From the NCBI RefSeq assembly GCF_000400995.2, contig NZ_DF238911.1:1-64000 (forward strand): 64,000 nt of DNA, in the 5' to 3' direction. The position numbers were made by a program, and so were the translations under genes. Source of the stretch: Acidovorax sp. MR-S7 (lineage in GTDB: Bacteria; Pseudomonadota; Gammaproteobacteria; Burkholderiales; Burkholderiaceae_C). This document shows positions 59,280-64,000 of this stretch, piece after piece (the first letter of the stretch is position 1; each line of letters starts with the position of its first letter). The notes under the pieces are model-generated. The model saw only the letters and a list, made by a program, of their open reading frames with translations, searched no databases and was not told the origin of the DNA.

Positions 59280-60581
59280 ATGTCCAACCTCATCGTCCAC
59301 GGCGGCACGCCGCTGCGCGGCCGCATCACGCCGTCGGCCAACAAGAACGCGGTGCTGCCCATCCTTTGCGCCACGCTGCTTACGCGCGCGCCGCTGCGCC
59401 TCGTCGGCGTGCCCGACATCACCGACGTGCGCAAGATCCTCGACATCTTCCGCACCCTGGGCAGCCAGGTCCGCATGGACCACGCCAGCGGCGTGCTGGA
59501 GCTGCACCACCAGGACACGCACTTCGACGCCGCCACGCACCGCCTGCCCGAGGAGATGCGCTCGTCCATCATGCTGGTGCCGCCGCTGCTGGCGCGCTTC
59601 GGCGTGGCGCGGCTGGAGGACAACGTGAAGGGCTGCACGCTGGGCGTGCGCGAGATCGACCCGCACGTGGAGGTGCTGCGCCACTTCGGCGCGCAGGTGG
59701 AGCGCACGCAGGGCTCGCTGCTCGTGCGGCGCGGTGCGTCGCTCACGCCCGTGCACCACTGGCTGGACTACGCCTCGGTCACCACCACCGAGAACTTCGT
59801 GCTCTGCGCCGTGGCCGCGCCGGGCGCGTCCACGCTCACCAACGCGGCGTCGGAGCCGCACGTGCAGGAGTTCTGCCGCTTCATGCAGATGCTGGGCGCG
59901 CGCATCGAGGGCGTGGGCACCTCGCGGCTCACGGTGCACGGCGGGGCGGCGCTGGGCGGCGGCGAATTCCGCTTCGACGAGGACTTCCACGAGATCACCA
60001 CCTTCCTCGCGCTGGGCGCCATCACCGGCGGCGACGTGCAGGTCAGGAACAGCGCGCCGGAGAACTTCCCGCTGATCGACCGCACCTTCGCCAAGTTCGG
60101 CGTGCGCGTGGAGCACGCGGACGGCTGGTCGCGCGCGCACGTGGACGGCCCGCTGGCCGTGCAGACGCCCTTCACCGCCAACGTGCTCACCAAGGTGGAG
60201 GCCGCGCCCTGGCCCTATTTCCCCGTGGACCTGCTGCCCATCTTCATCGCCCTGGGCGTGCGCGCGCAGGGCAACGCCATGTTCTGGAACAAGGTGTACG
60301 ACGGCGCGCTGGGCTGGACGGGCGAGCTGTCGAAGTTCGGCGCGCACGTCTACCAGTCCGACCCGCACCGCATCGTCACCTTCGGCGGGGGGCAGCTCAC
60401 GCCGGCCGTGGTGGAGAGCCCCTACATCATCCGCGTGGCCATCGCCCTGTTCATGGTGGCGGCCAGCATCGAGGGGCGCTCGGAGATCCGCAACGCCGTG
60501 CCCATCCGCCGCGCCCACCCGCACTTCGTGGAAAACCTGCGCAGCCTGGGCGCGCGCGTGGAGTGGACCAGCGACGAGTGA
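59280..60581 (+). CDS. MurA-like UDP-N-acetylglucosamine 1-carboxyvinyltransferase family protein
   Basis: A 433-residue EPT-family protein. MurA active-site positions appear retained: Lys in SANKNAVLPIL, Arg in EMRSSIML, Cys and Arg in KGCTLGVREID (Cys115 and Arg120 equivalents), Asp in FPVDLLPIF, and a late Arg in YIIRVAIAL. Surrounding sequence diverges from housekeeping MurA: FWNKVYDGALGW replaces the usual FENRF region. It stands alone, not beside hisG as the housekeeping gene often is in this family. It may be a MurA paralogue with another acceptor, or a second MurA. Confidence 0.8.
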   Translation: MSNLIVHGGTPLRGRITPSANKNAVLPILCATLLTRAPLRLVGVPDITDVRKILDIFRTLGSQVRMDHASGVLELHHQDTHFDAATHRLPEEMRSSIMLVPPLLARFGVARLEDNVKGCTLGVREIDPHVEVLRHFGAQVERTQGSLLVRRGASLTPVHHWLDYASVTTTENFVLCAVAAPGASTLTNAASEPHVQEFCRFMQMLGARIEGVGTSRLTVHGGAALGGGEFRFDEDFHEITTFLALGAITGGDVQVRNSAPENFPLIDRTFAKFGVRVEHADGWSRAHVDGPLAVQTPFTANVLTKVEAAPWPYFPVDLLPIFIALGVRAQGNAMFWNKVYDGALGWTGELSKFGAHVYQSDPHRIVTFGGGQLTPAVVESPYIIRVAIALFMVAASIEGRSEIRNAVPIRRAHPHFVENLRSLGARVEWTSDE

Positions 60582-60620
60582 GGTTATTGCTGCGGTGCAG
60601 CAACGACGCACATTGTGGTT

Positions 60621-60659
60621 TATACTTACGCCAAGGGTTAACCCTTAGATGTTAACCCT
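60621..60659 (+). promoter_or_regulatory. promoter with a perfect palindrome before a 25-codon gene
   Basis: TATACT at 60621-60626 can serve as -10. It is followed by a perfect 12-base palindrome AGGGTTAACCCT (60634-60645) at the expected transcription start, then a second half-site GTTAACCCT (60651-60659). This looks like an operator overlapping a promoter. No good -35 is seen, so an activator may be needed. The stretch is AT-richer than its surroundings. Confidence 0.55.
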
Positions 60660-60723
60660 GTGTCATGCGGCGCTTGAGATGCGTGCCGCAGCACCGGATG
60701 AGCATCTCTGACAGGAGTCCACC

Positions 60724-60801
60724 ATGCGCGAAGCCATCCTTTCCCTCATCGAGTTCATCCAGGAAGCCCGTGCGGCCCATCTGGAGATCGCAAGCCAGTA
60801 A
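60724..60801 (+). CDS. 25-residue amphipathic microprotein with its own signals
   Basis: An ORF of 25 codons plus TAA, starting MREAILSLIEFIQEA. AGGAG at 60712-60716 is seven bases before the ATG, one of the clearest ribosome-binding sites here. The peptide should form one amphipathic helix: Ile/Leu/Phe recur every three to four residues among Glu and Arg, and there is no membrane-length hydrophobic run. A promoter/palindrome lies 65-100 bases upstream and a strong terminator follows the stop by about 20 bases. I do not recognise the sequence. Confidence 0.6.
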   Translation: MREAILSLIEFIQEARAAHLEIASQ

Positions 60802-60820
60802 ACGGCTTTCTCCCAGTGGC

Positions 60821-60861
60821 AACGCCCCTTGGCCTTTCGTGCCACGGGGCGTTTTGCTTTT
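60821..60861 (+). terminator. Rho-independent terminator after the 25-codon gene
   Basis: AACGCCCC / GGGGCGTT (60821-60828 and 60846-60853) is a perfect 8-base stem whose loop contains a further TTGGC / GCCA pairing. TTTTGCTTTT follows. Confidence 0.85.
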
Positions 60862-60863
60862 CA

Positions 60864-60911
60864 GGCCAAAAATGACTCTGAGGCCCGCCAATAAAGCGCA
60901 AGAAGCTATCG
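60864..60911 (-). repeat. degraded dispersed repeat, copy 13
   Basis: GGCCAAAAATGACTCTGAGG, then CCCGCCAATAAAGCGCAAG, AAGCTATCG. The outer ends match the reverse orientation of the family while the central palindrome is eroded. It lies just before the stop codon of the converging kinase-like gene. Confidence 0.55.
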
Positions 60912-60913
60912 AT

Positions 60914-61756
60914 TCAGGAGTGATCGGCGCTTGCCAGCAGGTCGTAGGCCGCGCGCAGGCGCTGCGCGTCGCGCCCCCAGCTGCGGTCCTGCGGCAGGCG
61001 GCGCAGCCAGCCCAGGCGGGCCACCGTCTGGCGCAGCGTGGCGTGGAATGCCTCGCCGTAGACCGGCCGGGCCAGCCAGGCGTCCCACACCGTGCGCGCT
61101 TCGGGCAGCGCCTGGGCGTGGGCCAGGTAGATGGCCGTGGAGTGCAGGTAGCACAGCACGTCGCGCACCTGGCACTCGTCCAGCGGCAGGGCCGCGGCCG
61201 GATCGTCCTCGAAATCCACGCAGGCCAGCGCGCCGTCGGCGCAGATCACCATGTTGCGCGCGAAGGCCTGGCTCAGGCACAGGCCCTGGCCATGCACCTC
61301 CTGCAGCAGCTCCAGCCCCTGCGTCCACAGCGGCAGCACGGCGGGCGCGCCTTGCGCCACGGCGGCGCGGATCGCGTTGGCCAGCGACGGCGCCTCCTGC
61401 CCCGGCACGCCCAGGTGGCTCATCAGGAAGCCCCCGGGCTCGGCCGCCAGCACGGCGGGCACGCGCACGCCCTGGGCGGCCAGCGCGCGCAGGCGGCGCA
61501 CCTCGGTGGCGATGGCCGCCTGCCCGCCGGGGTTGGGCACCGGGCGCAGCACGGGCAGGCGCAGCAGCACGGCGGCCACGCTGAGCACGCGGTAGCGCCA
61601 TGCGCTGTTGCCCGGGCCTGCGCGCTTGAGCCACACCTGGTCGCCGCCCAGCAGGTAGTGGTCGATGGGCTTGGGCTGCAGCGGCAACTGCCGCGCGAGG
61701 AACGCGGCCGGGCCGGCAGGGGTTTCGTGGGGTAGGGAGGCGGGCACTACACTCAT
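60914..61756 (-). CDS. kinase-fold phosphotransferase-like protein
   Basis: A 280-residue protein with a degenerate protein-kinase/APH fold. Its [19 protein letters not shown] segment (catalytic-loop-like, with Asn in ARNMV) is followed by ACVDFEDDP (metal-binding DFE/DFG-like). N-terminal DQVWLKRAG may hold the ATP-contacting Lys. Such proteins include LPS and small-molecule kinases; the target is unknown. Its start is only 26 bases from the divergent YecA-like gene, and no Shine-Dalgarno sequence is evident. Confidence 0.72.
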   Translation of the reverse strand: MSVVPASLPHETPAGPAAFLARQLPLQPKPIDHYLLGGDQVWLKRAGPGNSAWRYRVLSVAAVLLRLPVLRPVPNPGGQAAIATEVRRLRALAAQGVRVPAVLAAEPGGFLMSHLGVPGQEAPSLANAIRAAVAQGAPAVLPLWTQGLELLQEVHGQGLCLSQAFARNMVICADGALACVDFEDDPAAALPLDECQVRDVLCYLHSTAIYLAHAQALPEARTVWDAWLARPVYGEAFHATLRQTVARLGWLRRLPQDRSWGRDAQRLRAAYDLLASADHS

Positions 61757-61782
61757 TGATTGATCTTAGAACACGCATTGCC

Positions 61783-62589
61783 ATGACCGAACCCACCCCC
61801 GCCCTGGGCCCCGATGAGCTCGACGAACTCGACACCCTGCTGGACGACCTGCGCTCGCGCGAGGAGGACGTGCCCCAGTGGGAGTTCTGCGACGGCTTCC
61901 TGACGGCCCTGGTCTGCACCCGCCGGCCGATTGCCGCCGCCGAATGGCTGCCCATGCTGCTGGGCGACGGCCTGGCGCTCGAAGAAGGGGCCGAGGGCCA
62001 CGCGCTGCCCCTGATCGCGCCGTTCAAGGACGCGGCCCAGCAGCAGCGCTTCCTCGCGCTGTGCGAGCTGCGCCTGGCCGAGGCGGCGGCGCAGCTGGAC
62101 GAGCAGGCCGAATCGCTGGACGCCGACAACGCCTTCCAGCCCGAGGTGATGGACATGCGCGGCGCCATCGCCAGCCTGCCCGAGGAAGAGCGCCGCGAGA
62201 TGGAGGGCCAGGACATCCCCTCGTTCGGCCAGGTGTGGGCGCTGGGCTTCATGTTCGCCGTGGAGAACTGGCCCGACGACTGGGCCGCTCCGCGCGACAA
62301 GGAGGCCGCCCAGTGGCTGGACGGCGCGCTGGAGTCCATCGTCGCCCTCACCGAGGACGACACCGGCAAGCCCGAGGTCTGCATGTACGACGAGAACGGC
62401 CCGCCCAGCACCAGCCAGGACCGGCTGGAGGTGTTCGGCGAGGCGATCTGGGGCGTCTACGACCTGCGCCAGCTCTGGAAGAGCCTGGGCCCGCGCCAGG
62501 AAACCATCGTCAAGGGCGCCCAGCCCGGCCGCAACGACCCGTGCCCGTGCGGCAGCGGCAAGAAATACAAGAAGTGCCACGGCGCCTGA
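61783..62589 (+). CDS. UPF0149/YecA family protein with C-terminal SEC-C zinc motif
   Basis: A 268-residue protein. An N-terminal UPF0149 domain (about 15-185; [13 protein letters not shown] and [12 protein letters not shown]) leads through an acidic linker to a SEC-C motif at the C-terminus, [19 protein letters not shown], with Cys-X-Cys and Cys-His zinc ligands. The SEC-C motif is shared with SecA, and YecA proteins have been linked to ribosome binding. The start at ATG 61783 lies 26 bases from a divergent gene. Confidence 0.88.
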   Translation: MTEPTPALGPDELDELDTLLDDLRSREEDVPQWEFCDGFLTALVCTRRPIAAAEWLPMLLGDGLALEEGAEGHALPLIAPFKDAAQQQRFLALCELRLAEAAAQLDEQAESLDADNAFQPEVMDMRGAIASLPEEERREMEGQDIPSFGQVWALGFMFAVENWPDDWAAPRDKEAAQWLDGALESIVALTEDDTGKPEVCMYDENGPPSTSQDRLEVFGEAIWGVYDLRQLWKSLGPRQETIVKGAQPGRNDPCPCGSGKKYKKCHGA

Positions 62590-62607
62590 CGGGGCCGGTT
62601 CAGCACC

Positions 62608-62655
62608 GAATTTGCCTCCAGCGCTTACTGGATAAGCGCAGCCAGCTCTTTTTTC
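62608..62655 (-). repeat. dispersed palindromic repeat, copy 14, containing the patatin gene stop codon
   Basis: GAATTTGCCTCCAGCGCTTA, then CTGGATAAGCGCAGCCAGCT and a T-run. In the patatin frame (minus strand) it encodes the last residues ELAALIQ and the TAA stop at 62625-62627. It lies between two convergent genes. Confidence 0.88.
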
Positions 62656-64000
62656 GGTAGCGGAGGCTGCCCCTCCCACTGCGCCAGCACCTCGGTGCCG
62701 TGCGCGTAGCCCTGCTGCACGATCTGCTCGAAGCGGTTCCATTCGAGCATGCCCACGCGGTCCAGCGGCGGGTTGAAGTACAGGTCCGTGAGCTGGCGCG
62801 ACTGGCGCTGGCGCGACATGCTGTAGAGGATGGTCACCTGCATCAGGTAGCTGGCCAGCGAGGGCAGCTTGTAGCGCCGCCGCCCGCGCGGGCGCAGGCG
62901 GTCGCGCAGCAGCGCCCAGTGCGTGGGCACCTCCTCCAGGTCGATGCGCCGGGGCTTGCGGAAGTTCAGGTCCACGCCGATCACCGTGCCCACGCCGCGC
63001 ATGCCGCGCATCACGTCCACGGGAAAGTTGTTGAACGTGCCGCCGTCGCACAGCAGGTCGCCCTCGTGCAGCACGGGCGGCAGCGCGCCGGGAATGGAGA
63101 TGCTGGCCAGCAGCGACTTCACCAGGCTGCCGCGCCGCACCACGTGCTCGCTGGCCTTGGAGTAGTTGGTGGCCACGCAGTAGTAGTTCTTCCACAGGTC
63201 TTCCACCTGCGCGGGAAAGCCCACCAGCCGGTCCACCGCGCCGTGCAGGATGCGGCGCAGCCGCTCGCCCTTGATGAGCGAGAGCAGCGGCAGCAGGCTC
63301 CAGTCGCCCGTGGGGTTGGTGCGGAAGGCGTCGCGCGCGTTCGCCATCACGTCTTCCAGGGGCTGGTCCGAGGCCACGTAGGCCGCCATCACCGAGCCGA
63401 TGCTGGTGCCGCCCACGCAGTCGATCTCCACCCCGCGCTCGCGCAGCGCCCGGTACACGCCCAGGTGGGCGAAGCCGCGCGCGCCGCCGCCGGCCAGCAC
63501 CAGGCCCACGGCGGTGCGGCTCTGGATGCGCGCCAGCCGCGCCATGTCGCGCTCCAGCGCGGGGCGGATGTGCACGTGGTCGGCCACCGGCCGGCGCGCC
63601 AGCCAGGCGTGCGTGCCCTGCGGGCACTGCAGGCCGGACGGGTGCAGCAGCACCAGGATCTCTGCCGCCTCGGTCAGCGGGCTGCGGCGCATCAGGCACT
63701 GCTCCTCGATGGGGTGCAGCGCCGGCTCGGCCTGGCCGTCGGCCAGCAGCAGCAGTTCGTCGCAGTGGCGGCTCACTCGGTGCGTCCACGGCGTGGGGTC
63801 GGGGTCGGCCAGCAGCAGCACGAAGTCGTGGCGCGCCTCGATCTCGTCGAGCAGCATGGCGATGCGCCGGTTGGCCGTGGCGTCGCCGCCCTCGCGGTGC
63901 GAGATGCCGGGCGCCTGCAGCTCGGCGTCCACGGTGGCCGAATCCACCACGCGCACGCTCCCGATGGCCGCGAGCTGGCGCGCCAGCGCGTCGCCGAAGC
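62625..64000 (-). CDS. patatin-like phospholipase of the NTE type (partial, N-terminus off the window)
   Basis: At least 458 residues are present and the frame runs past the right edge. The patatin domain has oxyanion loop GLVLAGGGARGFAHLGVYRA, nucleophile GGTSIGS (Ser) and the catalytic Asp in LLCDGGTFNN. Before it is a region with FVLLLADPDPTPWTHR and DELLLLADG, like the ATPase-related linker that follows cyclic-nucleotide-binding domains in bacterial NTE proteins; those domains are probably beyond the edge. It should be a membrane-associated lysophospholipase. Its last residues and stop come from the dispersed repeat. Confidence 0.88.
   Translation of the reverse strand, partial: FGDALARQLAAIGSVRVVDSATVDAELQAPGISHREGGDATANRRIAMLLDEIEARHDFVLLLADPDPTPWTHRVSRHCDELLLLADGQAEPALHPIEEQCLMRRSPLTEAAEILVLLHPSGLQCPQGTHAWLARRPVADHVHIRPALERDMARLARIQSRTAVGLVLAGGGARGFAHLGVYRALRERGVEIDCVGGTSIGSVMAAYVASDQPLEDVMANARDAFRTNPTGDWSLLPLLSLIKGERLRRILHGAVDRLVGFPAQVEDLWKNYYCVATNYSKASEHVVRRGSLVKSLLASISIPGALPPVLHEGDLLCDGGTFNNFPVDVMRGMRGVGTVIGVDLNFRKPRRIDLEEVPTHWALLRDRLRPRGRRRYKLPSLASYLMQVTILYSMSRQRQSRQLTDLYFNPPLDRVGMLEWNRFEQIVQQGYAHGTEVLAQWEGQPPLPKKELAALIQ

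Noticed and set aside
60652..60891. A 79-codon minus-strand ORF overlapping the microprotein locus
   Set aside because: It runs through the terminator hairpin and palindrome in antisense and lacks a ribosome-binding site; the plus-strand 25-codon ORF has all signals.

Overview
The window is about 64 kb of very GC-rich, gene-dense bacterial chromosome. Gene content and order (atpIBEFHAGDC, lptA-lptB-rpoN, lipA-lipB, a PTS EIIA-HPr-EI set without permeases) and a recurring ~50-base palindromic repeat point to a betaproteobacterium of the Comamonadaceae (Acidovorax/Alicycliphilus-like). This placement is inferred from memory of such genomes, not from a search. I see no phage, integrase, transposase, plasmid or CRISPR genes. 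One tRNA gene is present, tRNA-Arg(CCG).

Layout. 1-3.8 kb: end of an unidentified gene, a thioredoxin-like protein, a lipoprotein, and the phosphorelay genes EIIA(Man)-HPr-EI. 3.8-5.8 kb, minus strand: lipoate synthesis (lipA, lipB, a YbeD-like protein). 5.9-13.2 kb: complete F1Fo ATP synthase operon with promoter, a pyrimidine-rich leader before atpE and a terminator. 13.2-19.3 kb: four-gene DNA repair set (MBL-fold exonuclease, ATP-dependent DNA ligase, Lhr-type helicase, PdeM phosphoesterase). 19.3-24.1 kb: two TPM-domain proteins with LemA, an NTF2-like protein, an alpha/beta hydrolase, a protein of unknown function and a membrane-anchored cytochrome c. 24.2-30.9 kb: RND tripartite efflux operon with a divergent TetR repressor and a palindromic operator. 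31-33.4 kb: tRNA-Arg, a malate/lactate-dehydrogenase-like oxidoreductase, a class II amidotransferase, a 4-oxalocrotonate tautomerase and a cysteine-rich small protein. 33.4-36.8 kb: malate synthase G divergent from a LysR regulator. 36.8-42.7 kb: two tandem related lipoproteins, then a TonB receptor / FecR / ECF sigma surface-signalling set. 42.7-49.8 kb: psiF-like gene, argS, SPOR protein, dsbA, lptA-lptB-rpoN and a thioesterase. 50-64 kb: a very large M36 metalloprotease with a C-terminal sorting-like tail, a chemoreceptor broken by an amber codon, an RlmL-like methyltransferase, a PIN protein, a nitrilase, a MurA-like enzyme, a 25-codon gene with its own signals, a kinase-like protein, a YecA/SEC-C protein and a patatin/NTE-type phospholipase running off the end.

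The most unusual pattern is the dispersed repeat: at least 14 copies in both orientations. Its core is GATAGCTGCCAGCGCTTG, a short spacer, then CAAGCGCTGG, so the centre is an inverted repeat. Copies are not only intergenic. They lie in frame inside the Lhr helicase, RpoN and the RlmL-like methyltransferase, encode the start of a signal peptide, and supply the stop codons of lipA, glcB, the chemoreceptor and the patatin gene and the start codon of a hydrolase. Two copies 196 bp apart in opposite orientation match at 48 of 50 positions and flank the Lhr start, which looks like recent copying. A second candidate novelty is the self-contained 25-codon transcription unit at 60.6-60.9 kb.
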